From the IMG/VR virus record IMGVR_UViG_3300033052_000133, positions 1 to 21,257 of that record: a DNA stretch of 21,257 bases. One strand, 5' to 3'. Shown here in pieces: positions 6,960 through 15,205 of this stretch. A program made the translations under genes and the position numbers. The DNA comes from a virus. The notes beneath the pieces are model-generated. The model did not search any database. It saw only the letters and a list, made by a program, of their open reading frames with translations, and was not told where the DNA came from. How positions within the stretch are numbered: position 1 is the first letter of the stretch; each line of letters begins with the position of its first letter.

Positions 6960-7231
6960 TTGGTTGGTGCGAGGCCGGTCAGGATCCTGACCGGTTTTGG
7001 CACCAGACACCGCGCACTATCCTTGCCGCCATCAGAGGCTATCGCCGGCGCAGAGCGTGGGCCGTCTGGCACGGTGAACTGCTGAGCCGCGTACAGCGCA
7101 TGCCATCCCTACGTGACTTGGAAGGTGAGCCCGACGAGGAAGTCGACGAGGAAGCAGCTGCCGAGGCACGGCTTGATCGGCTTCGTCTTTGGAAGGCTGC
7201 TCTTCGAGCCTCCAAGACAAAGTCAGCCTGA
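6905..7231 (+). CDS. Tail assembly chaperone, downstream frame (gpT-like), reached by -1 frameshift
   Basis: In the -1 frame relative to the previous gene, an open stretch encodes the domain starting EERWDWDEVLIGWCEAGQDP, followed by DRFWHQTPRTILAAIRGY, then a WAVWHGELLSRVQRMPSLRDL segment and a charged C-terminal helix. The last pattern (Trp-x-x-Trp-His, then a basic MPSL) matches the gpT-like half of phage tail chaperones. There is no ATG, GTG or TTG in this frame before 7100, after the conserved N-terminal half. It therefore must be translated as a fusion with the upstream chaperone; slipping after AAC at 6906-6908 gives a 212-residue product. Coordinates here cover the open frame, not an independent gene. 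Confidence 0.72.
   Translation, partial: KPSEGGKAEERWDWDEVLIGWCEAGQDPDRFWHQTPRTILAAIRGYRRRRAWAVWHGELLSRVQRMPSLRDLEGEPDEEVDEEAAAEARLDRLRLWKAALRASKTKSA
6975..6994. repeat. Perfect 20-bp palindrome followed by TTTT
   Basis: CCGGTCAGGATCCTGACCGG reads identically on both strands. As RNA it folds into an 8-bp stem with a GATC loop, followed by TTTT. It lies 16 bp after the stop of the upstream chaperone frame and inside the downstream frame. It may be a pause or terminator-like element, or a stimulator of frameshifting, although it is far from the candidate slippery site. Confidence 0.6.
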
Positions 7232-7232
7232 C

Positions 7233-7547
7233 CTAAAGGCAAGGGTCCCAGCGATGGAACCCGAAAGCTAACGCTCCTTGTTTTCGCAACTCCAGATGCG
7301 TGCCGGTGCCGCGAGTTTCAATTGTGACGATTCCCAGTGTCACGCCGCGGCCGTTATCCATAAGAAAGCCGGTGCGACCGTCAGGCAACGTAATTGGGGC
7401 GGTAGCCAGTTCTAGCTGCAAACAGCGACTGACAACGTCGATTGGCTTGTCGCTATCTGCAGTTCGAGCGGGAGCCTTGCTGCTGATTTCGGATGCAGTG
7501 GCGCATCCTGTGAGACTCAAAAGCATGGCGATTGCTATGCAGCGCAT
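7233..7547 (-). CDS. Small outer-membrane-type lipoprotein (accessory gene)
   Basis: A 104-residue protein is encoded on the strand opposite the tail genes, in the 376-bp gap between the tail chaperone and the tape measure. It begins with a short hydrophobic signal MRCIAIAMLLSLTGC containing a lipobox (LTGC, Cys15), and Ala at the next position favours outer-membrane sorting. The mature part has the segment LPDGRTGFLMDNGRGVTLGIV, suggesting a small beta domain. A ribosome-binding site GAGGAAG precedes the ATG. Its stop lies 1 bp from the chaperone stop. No family is recognised. Single-gene insertions encoding lipoproteins are known in phages (Bor, superinfection-exclusion lipoproteins), which is the best model, but the role is inferred. 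No clear promoter could be seen. Confidence 0.68.
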   Translation of the reverse strand: MRCIAIAMLLSLTGCATASEISSKAPARTADSDKPIDVVSRCLQLELATAPITLPDGRTGFLMDNGRGVTLGIVTIETRGTGTHLELRKQGALAFGFHRWDPCL

Positions 7548-7607
7548 TTTTCTTCCTCACCGTTCTGCGGCCGCGACGGTAACGACTAACTTTCTTAAGG
7601 ACCAGCC

Positions 7608-9497
7608 ATGAGCGAGATGATTGGCCGCCTGCGCGTTGCGCTGGGGCTTGAAACGGCTGCGTTCGAGAAGGGCGCGCGGCGTGCGGGTGCTGAGGTCGAA
7701 GCGCTGGGAAGCCGTGCCGAAAAGGCCGGTTATAAGATCGGCAGCACGGCAAAGGCGATCTATACCACGGCAGCAGCCTTCGCGTCCGGGCAAATTATCA
7801 GCACGCTGCGTTCGGTAGTAGATGAAAGCATCCGCTATGCAGAATCCATTGGTCAGCTTTCCAAATTGGCCAACGCCAGTACCGAGGAGTTCCAGCGCGC
7901 GGCATATGCCGCGAAGTCTGTTGGTATCGAGTCGGAGAAATTGGCCGACATCTACAAGGACGTAAACGACAAGGTTGGCGAATTCCTGCAGACCGGCGGC
8001 GGCGAACTGAAGGACTTCTTCGACGTGATTGGCCCCAAGGTGGGCGTCACAGCCGAGCAGTTCCGCAATCTGTCGGGGCCGCAGGCGCTGCAGCTTTACG
8101 TTTCAAGCTTGCAGAAGGCCGGGGTAAACCAGCAGGAGATGACCTTCTATATGGAGGCCATTGCCGACGAGGCTTCAGCGCTGGCACCGATCCTACGCGA
8201 CGGCGGGCAGAGTTTTAATCAGCTGGGAGACGAAGCCGAAAAGGCAGGCTTGGTGCTGGCAAATGGCGACATCTCGCGAGTAGGCGAGACGGCAGCCAAG
8301 CTGCGTGAATTGAATTCCGCGCTACAGGTACGCCTTGCGAATTTCGTGGTCGAGAACTCGGCCGTGATTATCTCGCTGGCCAATGCCCTCGACACTGTGG
8401 CGAGGGCGGCGATGAACGCAGTCAACGCCTATCGCCGGTTTAAGCTTCAGCAAGGGCTTGGGCTGGCCGAAAACACTGCTAACGGCTTCCTGAGCAGCCC
8501 GGCGCAGAAGGCAGATGCGCGGCGGAAAGCTGACCAGTTCCGGTACGAGATCGCGAAGATCGACGGAAAAGTCGATACTAAAGGCAGTTTCCGTGATTAC
8601 AGCATCACGGGCGTTCCAGAGCTGCGCAACACGAACACGGCATTCGTGCCGGCCAACTTCAAGGCAGACAGCAAGAAAACGGGTGGCGGGAGCAGCCGTT
8701 CAGGCGGCGGCGTCAGCGCGGCCAAAAAGGCAGCTGATGAATTCGACCGCAAATTGAATGACCTGCAGGATAGACTTTATCCAGAAGTTGAGGCCTTGCG
8801 GAAGTATCGAGAAGAGCTCGACCTGATTGCCAAAGCCTTCGAGCGCGGCAAGATCACTGCTGATCAAGCTGCGGAAGCGCGCAAGCGCCTAGCCTTCGAG
8901 GGCTACACTGCCAATAGCATTGTTGGCGAGATCATGGCTGATGATAAGCCAAAGGTGGATGTGGACGCCATCGGGGAAGGTCTCGACAACCTTTACGATC
9001 GTATGCGCGGTTTCCGAGACAAGAGTGGGGCGTTGACGGTGCAGGTGGCGAAGTCCTTTGGGGACATGGCCACTGATACTGTTGCGGCGCTCGACCGCAT
9101 GGCAAGTGCTGTACAAGGCGGGGGTGTTTTGAACATCTTGTCAGCGGTACTTCAGATGGGGTTACAGCTTGGCAGCATTGGCGCTTTTGGATCGAAGATC
9201 GCAACCAACATCAACACGCCTCGGCGAGCGTGGGGTGGTCCTGTAAATGCAGGGCAGATGTACATGGTTGGCGAACGCGGCCCTGAAATGTTCGTCGCCG
9301 GCAACAATGGTCATATCGTCCCGAACCATCGCTTGAGTGGCGGGAGCGGGGGCACCGTCGTAAACCAGTTCCGCGGCAATCTACTGACGCCGGAATGGTG
9401 GGCACAAATCAACGCGGGCCACGCAGTAGCTGCACAGGCTGGCGGTGAGATTGGCTATCGCAAAGTGGTGAGTAAGGGCCGGAGGCGTCTTGCATGA
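7608..9497 (+). CDS. Tail length tape measure protein
   Basis: This protein sets tail length and is ejected during infection. Of 629 residues, the N-terminus has the usual tape-measure block (RVALGLETAAFEKGARRAGAEVEALGSRAE), followed by helical segments with STEEFQRAAYAAKSVGIES and a long central region of coiled-coil character. A Gly/Ser-rich linker lies near residues 355-370 (KKTGGGSSRSGGG). The C-terminal part has the conserved loop GPVNAGQMYMVGERGPEMFV with IVPNH (about 540-570), a hallmark of these proteins. Using the usual ~0.15 nm per residue, the tail would be about 95 nm. AAGGA lies 6 nt upstream of the ATG. No peptidoglycan hydrolase domain is visible. Confidence 0.92.
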   Translation: MSEMIGRLRVALGLETAAFEKGARRAGAEVEALGSRAEKAGYKIGSTAKAIYTTAAAFASGQIISTLRSVVDESIRYAESIGQLSKLANASTEEFQRAAYAAKSVGIESEKLADIYKDVNDKVGEFLQTGGGELKDFFDVIGPKVGVTAEQFRNLSGPQALQLYVSSLQKAGVNQQEMTFYMEAIADEASALAPILRDGGQSFNQLGDEAEKAGLVLANGDISRVGETAAKLRELNSALQVRLANFVVENSAVIISLANALDTVARAAMNAVNAYRRFKLQQGLGLAENTANGFLSSPAQKADARRKADQFRYEIAKIDGKVDTKGSFRDYSITGVPELRNTNTAFVPANFKADSKKTGGGSSRSGGGVSAAKKAADEFDRKLNDLQDRLYPEVEALRKYREELDLIAKAFERGKITADQAAEARKRLAFEGYTANSIVGEIMADDKPKVDVDAIGEGLDNLYDRMRGFRDKSGALTVQVAKSFGDMATDTVAALDRMASAVQGGGVLNILSAVLQMGLQLGSIGAFGSKIATNINTPRRAWGGPVNAGQMYMVGERGPEMFVAGNNGHIVPNHRLSGGSGGTVVNQFRGNLLTPEWWAQINAGHAVAAQAGGEIGYRKVVSKGRRRLA

Positions 9498-10084
9498 TCG
9501 AGCTACCTGCCGAGTTCGCGCCGCGCGAAGCGCAGCCGCAGTTGCTGGACTTCGGAATGGTTCTACGCCCTGGCTCTGGTGCTGGCGCATTGCGGATCAA
9601 CCGCGCTGGAAGCCGTTTCAGCCTGCAAACCGCGTTCCCAACGATGGAACCCGAGAAAGCGCGGCGTTTCGCGGCACTGATGTTGCGCGCAAAGCGCGAA
9701 GGGCTGCGAATGGCCTACCCGTTGATGGGTCTAGTGCAGGGAGGCGGCACAGCCAACGTTGACGGAACGGGTGCGGCAGGAACCACGCTTCCGCTCAAGG
9801 GCATGACACCCGGGCTTATGGTACGGCAGGGCGTATGGCTTACGGTTCAGGCTGCAGACGGTACCCGCTGCCTGCACAACGTTGCCACAGCTGCGCGAGT
9901 TGGAAGCGACGGCAAGGTCTCTTTGTCGATTGAGCCGCCGCTGCGCGTGGTGTTGGTTGATAACGACAACGTCTTGATATCAAGGCCGACCATCGAGGGC
10001 ATTGTGACCAGTGACGTCAACTGGTCCTTGCCGGTCAACCGACGGGTATCTGGCCTTAGCTTCACGCTCGAGGAATCAGACTGA
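9494..10084 (+). CDS. Distal tail / minor tail protein
   Basis: A 196-residue protein follows the tape measure with a 4-bp overlap (ATGA), the position of distal tail (Dit) or gpM-like proteins that start the tail tip. It is beta-rich, with FGMVLRPGSGAGALRINRAGSRFSL-type strands, the segment PEKARRFAALMLRAKREGLRM, and a C-terminus ending VNRRVSGLSFTLEESD. That ending (basic residues, then sFTleE) is common to minor tail proteins of proteobacterial siphoviruses. No enzymatic motif is visible. Function is inferred from order and fold type, so the exact identity (Dit versus gpM) stays open. Confidence 0.6.
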   Translation: MIELPAEFAPREAQPQLLDFGMVLRPGSGAGALRINRAGSRFSLQTAFPTMEPEKARRFAALMLRAKREGLRMAYPLMGLVQGGGTANVDGTGAAGTTLPLKGMTPGLMVRQGVWLTVQAADGTRCLHNVATAARVGSDGKVSLSIEPPLRVVLVDNDNVLISRPTIEGIVTSDVNWSLPVNRRVSGLSFTLEESD

Positions 10085-10704
10085 TGCGCAACATCGCACT
10101 GGCCGGGCTGCTCAAGATCGAGTTGCCCGAGGCGACTGTGCGCCTGTGCGATGGCGGGCTGATCAAGTGGGGCACCGAGATCTTCCGAGCGAAGGATCCA
10201 CTGTTCGGTACGATCGCGAGTTTTGGCGAAGTCAATGAAGACATCGGCGACGAGGTGCCAGCTTTTGACGCCACCTTTCTTCCGCCTGATGGCGTGAATC
10301 CCAACGATCTCGCGGCGCCGGGCTATCAAACCGCGCGGGTGAACGTGTGGATTGCCGAATATGATCAGGCGACCGGATCTGTCGTGGGTACGCCAACCCT
10401 GATGTTTCTTGGTCAATTGGATCAGATCGAGCTGGCGATCGAGAAGGACCGCCGCGACCTGAGCTGTAGTGTTGTGAGCTTGGCAGAGCGGCTGTTTAAT
10501 CGGAACGAAGGCAACACGCTTTCGCCGTCATTCCACAAATCGGTGTGGCCCGGCGAGACAGGGCATGACGCCGGGAATGGCCTTACGATCCCGGTGGCAT
10601 GGGGTGTTGAGACCACAAGCGGTGCGACGAGCGGTGTGGGTGGCTTGTTCAATCGATACGGCGCTGTGGCGGCCGGCGGCGGCGAATATGCCCAAATCAA
10701 CTGA
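10084..10704 (+). CDS. Minor tail protein (gpL / baseplate-hub-associated position)
   Basis: A 206-residue protein overlaps the previous gene by 1 bp. The pattern VRLCDGGLIKWGTEIFRAKDPLFGTI followed by GDEVPAFDATFLPPDGV is shared by phage proteins found between distal tail and NlpC/P60-like genes. It has a beta-rich start, and the end (GGLFNRYGAVAAGGG) is Gly-rich. Lambda gpL occupies the same place, but it is a zinc/iron-sulfur protein with conserved cysteines; here only isolated cysteines are seen, so the gpL link is positional. It is likely a structural part of the tail tip. Confidence 0.55.
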   Translation: MRNIALAGLLKIELPEATVRLCDGGLIKWGTEIFRAKDPLFGTIASFGEVNEDIGDEVPAFDATFLPPDGVNPNDLAAPGYQTARVNVWIAEYDQATGSVVGTPTLMFLGQLDQIELAIEKDRRDLSCSVVSLAERLFNRNEGNTLSPSFHKSVWPGETGHDAGNGLTIPVAWGVETTSGATSGVGGLFNRYGAVAAGGGEYAQIN

Positions 10705-10715
10705 GGACTGAATCG

Positions 10716-11141
10716 ATGGTACCGGATCTGATCCGCCGGCAGCGGGCCACACAGGCAACGCTGACGAAGTACCGTGCGCGGCCATTCGATTGGAAGAAGG
10801 CGGTTACGTGCGTTCACATGGCGCGGTTCCACCTTCGCAAGATGGGCCACCGCATCCCTGAACTGCCGCGCATTCGCGGACTGATCGGGGCGAAGCGCGC
10901 GATGGCGAGCAACGGTTGGGCTGACGTGGCTTCAATGCTCGATTCACAAGCATCCCTCGAGCGGATCGCGCCGGCATTCATGCGAGTGGGAGATCTTGCG
11001 GTGCTGCCGGGCGAGGGCGTGGACGGCATCGTGATCTGCGCCGGCACGCACAAGTTGCTGGGATGGCACCAGGACTGGGCGGGAGGAATGATCGAGATGG
11101 AAGCGCCACTCGACAACCTGCTTGGCGCATGGAGGGCCTGA
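10716..11141 (+). CDS. DUF6950-like protein, NlpC/P60-type cysteine peptidase fold
   Basis: This 141-residue protein is probably attached to the tail tip and may cut peptidoglycan at DNA entry, as lambda gpK does. The pattern RPFDWKKAVTCVHMARFHLRKMGH carries a candidate catalytic cysteine (Cys32) at the start of a helix, as in NlpC/P60 enzymes, where the usual text is (D)CxxL/A. The later GDLAVLPGEGVDGIVICAG and LLGWHQDW segments supply the expected beta strands and a candidate catalytic His. The sequence looks like the DUF6950 family, common in Alphaproteobacteria phages. GAGGA lies upstream of the ATG. Enzyme activity is inferred from the fold. Confidence 0.68.
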   Translation: MVPDLIRRQRATQATLTKYRARPFDWKKAVTCVHMARFHLRKMGHRIPELPRIRGLIGAKRAMASNGWADVASMLDSQASLERIAPAFMRVGDLAVLPGEGVDGIVICAGTHKLLGWHQDWAGGMIEMEAPLDNLLGAWRA

Positions 11142-11144
11142 CCG

Positions 11145-13088
11145 ATGGCTAAGGTGCTCCGGGTTGTTGCCATCGTGGCCGGGGCCGTCGCCATCTTCGC
11201 GACCGCGGGCGCCGCGCTGGTGGGGACCGGGGCTTTCCTCGGCATGACGGCTACCACGCTGACGACTATCGCAACTTGGGCTTCAGTCGCAGGGGGATTG
11301 GCCAGCATCGGAGGAATGCTGCTTACAAAACCTCCGCCAGCGCGCGGCAGTGTGAGCCAAGTGGTTATCCAGGCAGAACCGCCCACGCCCTATGTGATGG
11401 GCGAAGGCTACTGTGGCGGGGTGCTGCGATACGATCGGGCCTATGGCTATGAAGGCGACACGCCCAATCCATTCCGCTGGCAGGTGTTTGTGCACTCTCA
11501 CGGCGGGCCAATTCATTCGGTTACGCCTCGCCTGGACTTTGAAACAATCAGCAGCTGGTACACAGGCTACCTGCATCTCTACACGCAATTGGGCGCCTGC
11601 CCGGAAAGCGGCGCATTGATGCCAGGCGCTTGGCCGGGTGCGCCAGACTGGTCAAGCAGCTCAAAGCTGTCGGGGCAGGCTGCGATCGGTTGGAACATGC
11701 ACTTCGACAAGAAGGGCAAGCGCTTTGGATCCGGCGTGCCGTTGCAGGGTGGCTATGGCAAATGGGTGCTGGCTTACGATCCGCGGAAGGATAGCACGCG
11801 ACCGGGCGGGTCAGGCAGCCATCGCATCGGCGTAGAATCCACTTACGAGTGGACCCAATGCCCCGCCTTACATTCCGGAACGTATGCATATGGGCGCTGG
11901 CAGAACGGCAAGAAGGTGATGGGCATTGGTCAGCCCGATGAAGGGATCGACTGGACCGCGATCGCGGCTTGGGCGAACGACTGCGATGCCAATGGTTGGA
12001 CAATCTTCGGTCGTGTGTTCGAACCAGGCGACCGGTGGCAAAACCTCAAGGACATCGCTGCTGCCGGCGGAGGAAGGCCAGTATTCTCTGGCGGCCTCAT
12101 CAGCTTCGACTGGGCAAGGCCGCGCGTGGCATTGGCAACGATTACGGAATTCGACCTTGGCGAAGGCCGCTTCTCCAAGATCGCTGCAAAAGGGTATACG
12201 GACCGGTTCAACACGCTGGTGCCGAAATACACCGACCCGAACAGCAATTGGGAGCAAGTGAGCGCAGAGGCAGTCAGCGTTGCGGCCTACGTGGCTGCAG
12301 ATGGCGAAGAGCGGCGGCAAGAGTGGCCTTTCAATCTGGTAAAGGATGTGGATCAGGCTGCACAGCTCACCCGCTACGTCATCGAGGATAGCCGCGAGCA
12401 GGACCCGATTACATTGCCGCTGCAGCCGCACTGGCGTGCCATGCGCCCGGGCGAGGCGTACGAGCTCGACATTCCCCAGTTAGGATACAACGGGCAACTT
12501 GCGGTCCTGATCGGTAAGCAGGTGAACCCGCAAACGTTCGAAGTGACAGCAACTTTCCGGACAGAGAACGATGCAAAGCACGCTGCGGCGCTGGCGCAGG
12601 TCGGCGTTCCGCCGCCGGCGGTGGGTACAGTGCAGACGCCGCAGGAGCGGGACGAGACACGCGCCAATGCCATGGTGCCATCTGAGGTGATCACGCAGCT
12701 GATCAGCACCAGCTACGTTACCGACAGCGATCCTTCCGACGGGCTGATCCAGGCAACGGGTACCACCATCACGGTGGAAACACATGCCCGCACGTACACA
12801 GACCGCACGGTCACCGTGACGGGCGGTTCGATCACGACGGAAGACGACGGTACGACGGCGCTGACCGCCACGACCACCTATCATGTCTATTACGATGATG
12901 GTGGAAGGCTGGGCGGCGCGGTCAGTCTGAAAGCCACCAAGGCTCCGACAACGGCTGCGACCAGCGGCAACAACCCGACTCGCCACTATGTCGGGTCAAT
13001 CACGACGGACGTTGCCACTGGCGGCACGGGTACCAGCGCCGGCGGGGCGCTTCCGCCAAGCTGGAAGTACGAAGACTTTTACTTCTAG
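11145..13088 (+). CDS. Central tail hub/fibre protein (gpJ-like)
   Basis: This tail tip protein of 647 residues forms the hub at the tail end and contacts the cell. Residues 1-60 are strongly hydrophobic and Ala/Gly/Thr-rich (two or three helical segments), resembling the gpI-like N-terminal part of J-type proteins. Then come VIQAEPPTPYVMGEGYCGGVLRYDRAYG, the long phage-tail hub region, and a segment with RFNTLVPKYTDPNSNW plus DITLPLQPHWRAMRPGEAYELD-like beta strands, typical of central hub domains. The last ~130 residues are Thr/Gly-rich and end in PPSWKYEDFYF, consistent with a receptor-facing or attachment tip. The gene begins 3 bp after the peptidase stop. The family label is well supported; host receptor is unknown. 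Confidence 0.8.
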   Translation: MAKVLRVVAIVAGAVAIFATAGAALVGTGAFLGMTATTLTTIATWASVAGGLASIGGMLLTKPPPARGSVSQVVIQAEPPTPYVMGEGYCGGVLRYDRAYGYEGDTPNPFRWQVFVHSHGGPIHSVTPRLDFETISSWYTGYLHLYTQLGACPESGALMPGAWPGAPDWSSSSKLSGQAAIGWNMHFDKKGKRFGSGVPLQGGYGKWVLAYDPRKDSTRPGGSGSHRIGVESTYEWTQCPALHSGTYAYGRWQNGKKVMGIGQPDEGIDWTAIAAWANDCDANGWTIFGRVFEPGDRWQNLKDIAAAGGGRPVFSGGLISFDWARPRVALATITEFDLGEGRFSKIAAKGYTDRFNTLVPKYTDPNSNWEQVSAEAVSVAAYVAADGEERRQEWPFNLVKDVDQAAQLTRYVIEDSREQDPITLPLQPHWRAMRPGEAYELDIPQLGYNGQLAVLIGKQVNPQTFEVTATFRTENDAKHAAALAQVGVPPPAVGTVQTPQERDETRANAMVPSEVITQLISTSYVTDSDPSDGLIQATGTTITVETHARTYTDRTVTVTGGSITTEDDGTTALTATTTYHVYYDDGGRLGGAVSLKATKAPTTAATSGNNPTRHYVGSITTDVATGGTGTSAGGALPPSWKYEDFYF

Positions 13089-13111
13089 GTCCGAACCCTC
13101 CGGAGACATCA

Positions 13112-13522
13112 ATGCAAACCAATTTTGACACCTGGCTGCAGGCCCTTGCAGCCGGAGGGAAGGGCGGTTCGGCCGTCGTGCTGAAAACAGCCACGCGTGG
13201 CCTTGTCTGGAGTGATGTTATCGTAATCGATGGCAACTGGCTGACGGCCACGCTGGAAGGTTCGATCAGTGCTGCGCCCGATGCTGCGAGTGTGCTGGCC
13301 AACGTCATTGTCAACTCGCCCAGCTATGACGGCAGCGATGATGTCACCTTGTGGACCGTATCTCTGGCCGCCGGGACAGGCTCGAACAGCACGGGCTCCT
13401 TGCCCACGGACACGGATGGTGACGGCGTCGAATACTTGCCGATTGCCTTTTATCTGACGCCATCGGGCGGATCGAAGGAGCTGCTGTTCGGCACGGCGTT
13501 CCCACTGATTGGAAAGGTCTGA
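13112..13522 (+). CDS. Hypothetical tail-associated protein
   Basis: A 136-residue protein lies between the hub and the S74 fibre. It starts with MQTNFDTWLQALAAGGKGGSA, has a beta-rich body (VIVIDGNWLTATLEGSI, VTLWTVSLAAGTG) and a late segment YLPIAFYLTPSGGSKELLFG. No family is recognised. A GGAG site lies about 8 nt upstream of the ATG, and the stop is 3 bp before the fibre start. A structural role at the tail tip or fibre base is the simplest reading; this rests on position only. Confidence 0.7.
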   Translation: MQTNFDTWLQALAAGGKGGSAVVLKTATRGLVWSDVIVIDGNWLTATLEGSISAAPDAASVLANVIVNSPSYDGSDDVTLWTVSLAAGTGSNSTGSLPTDTDGDGVEYLPIAFYLTPSGGSKELLFGTAFPLIGKV

Positions 13523-13525
13523 ACG

Positions 13526-15205
13526 ATGGTTTCCGTACGCTTCGGTACATCGCCGATCGTCCTGAATGTTGGCGAGAACACGGGCGAAGCCCGCCGAGCC
13601 CGCGCTGCGGCTGAAGCTGCAGCAAGCTCTGCAGCCGCGTCAGCAGCAGTCGCCGAGGCTGCTGTGGGTCCGACCTATTCCAGCACATCCGCCGGGCTTG
13701 CCGCCACTACTAGCGGTCAGAATTTCGCCGTCGACAACGGCAACAGCACTGTCACCATCTACCGCAACAACGCCGGATCAGCGGTGGCCCAGCGCACCCT
13801 TGCGACTGTGGCTTACTTCTCTGGCACAGCCGGCGCGTCACGCGTCGGCGTGGCCGGCGGCGGCACCGTCGAGTCTGAGCTTGTTGCACGCCCGAAATCG
13901 ACCGACCTTTCTGCAACGGGCGGTGCGGCCCTAATCGGCAAGGCTGACGGTGGCACGGTCCAAGATCATCTGACCGCATGGGGAACGCGCACAGTGGGCG
14001 CAGCACCAGCGGGGACCAGCACGCCCGCGCAAGTCTACCCGACCTTTAGCGCTCATTCTGGCGGCACCACTGACTACCGCGCGACCTTGTTTGGTGCGAT
14101 GCTGACCGGGGGCAGTGACTGCAGCCTGGTTGCCCTGATGAACGGCCAAAGCGAGGCACGGCACACGTCGAGCACGCTAACGTTCCAGTACGGTATCACG
14201 GGCTTCAACCGCCTTGGTCGGCTCGGTTCGACCACCGGCAACATCACGACTTCGCGCGGGGTTGAGTGGCACATTGCCAACGAAGGCAGCGGCACCATCG
14301 GCGTAGCTTTCGACTTCTACGCGCAGGACGTCGACTTGCTGGACGGCACCGGCACGATCGGCACGATGGTCGGTTTCAAGTGCGGCAACCAAGGTCACGC
14401 ATCCCGCGTGACCACGGCTGCGATCGGTTTCGACTGCGGAAACATGACGCAGGGCGCGCCGCTGACGGTCGCGTATCGGTCAGAAATGACCAGTGGTACC
14501 GGCAAGTGGGCGTTCCTTGGGGCGGGTAGTGCGCCTAGTGCGCTCGCTGGACCGCTGCGTATCGGCGATAACACCGTACCAGCACGGACGTTCGAACTGT
14601 TCGGTTCGGATGTTTGGCAGCGGTTCCAGAATGCCTCGCGCAGCTGGATCATCGGCCTTGGATCATCGGCAGACTTTCAGGTTTACGATGACACTGGGTC
14701 TACCACGCGTCTGCGCATCGCTTCGTCTGACGGATCCGTGCGGCCCGGAGCGGATAATGCGCAGACGCTTGGCAGTTCAGGGGTGCGCTGGTCGACGGTC
14801 TATGCGGCGACAGGGACGATCAACACGTCGGACGAGCGCGAGAAAGAGTTTCGCGCTGCCCCGCTGACTGCTGCCGAATTGAACGCAGCCAAGCGGATCG
14901 TCAATGAACTGGGCTTTTACCAGTGGCTCGATGGCGCGCAGTGGCACTTTGGCGTGAAAGCGCAGGAAGTGGCTCGCATCCTTATGGATGAAGGGATCGA
15001 GCAGTTGCAGGAGATTGACTTCGAACAGGGTGTGTTCGTCGAAGATCCTCCGGTGTTTGAAACTGCATTCGTCACCTTCGACACGTGGTCGGCAGACGAA
15101 GAGGTATCCGCAGGCAACCGCTTCGGCCTTCGTGTCGATCAACTCTCCCTCTTCCTGATCGCGGCGCAAGAGCAGCGGCTTGCCGCATTGGAGGCGATGT
15201 CATGA
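13526..15205 (+). CDS. Tail fibre with C-terminal S74 self-cleaving chaperone domain
   Basis: This 559-residue fibre is predicted to trimerise and to be self-cleaved. The N-terminus has an Ala-rich coiled-coil-like stretch (RARAAAEAAASSAAASAAVA), then beta-rich repeats (VGVAGGGTVESEL, GKADGGTVQDHL) and a body of Gly/Thr-rich strands. From about residue 404 the S74 intramolecular chaperone begins, with VRW and YAATGTINTSDEREK. The key residues are Ser435-Asp-Glu-Arg-Glu-Lys440; known S74 domains cleave at this serine with the nearby lysine, releasing the C-terminal ~125 residues after folding. The C-terminal helix DQLSLFLIAAQEQRLAALEAM is typical. It overlaps the next gene by 4 bp. The receptor is unknown. 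Confidence 0.9.
   Translation: MVSVRFGTSPIVLNVGENTGEARRARAAAEAAASSAAASAAVAEAAVGPTYSSTSAGLAATTSGQNFAVDNGNSTVTIYRNNAGSAVAQRTLATVAYFSGTAGASRVGVAGGGTVESELVARPKSTDLSATGGAALIGKADGGTVQDHLTAWGTRTVGAAPAGTSTPAQVYPTFSAHSGGTTDYRATLFGAMLTGGSDCSLVALMNGQSEARHTSSTLTFQYGITGFNRLGRLGSTTGNITTSRGVEWHIANEGSGTIGVAFDFYAQDVDLLDGTGTIGTMVGFKCGNQGHASRVTTAAIGFDCGNMTQGAPLTVAYRSEMTSGTGKWAFLGAGSAPSALAGPLRIGDNTVPARTFELFGSDVWQRFQNASRSWIIGLGSSADFQVYDDTGSTTRLRIASSDGSVRPGADNAQTLGSSGVRWSTVYAATGTINTSDEREKEFRAAPLTAAELNAAKRIVNELGFYQWLDGAQWHFGVKAQEVARILMDEGIEQLQEIDFEQGVFVEDPPVFETAFVTFDTWSADEEVSAGNRFGLRVDQLSLFLIAAQEQRLAALEAMS

Noticed and set aside
7300-7611. 103-codon plus-strand frame opposite the lipoprotein
   Set aside because: Only one of the two frames is likely real; the minus-strand frame has a lipobox and ribosome-binding site while this one has neither.
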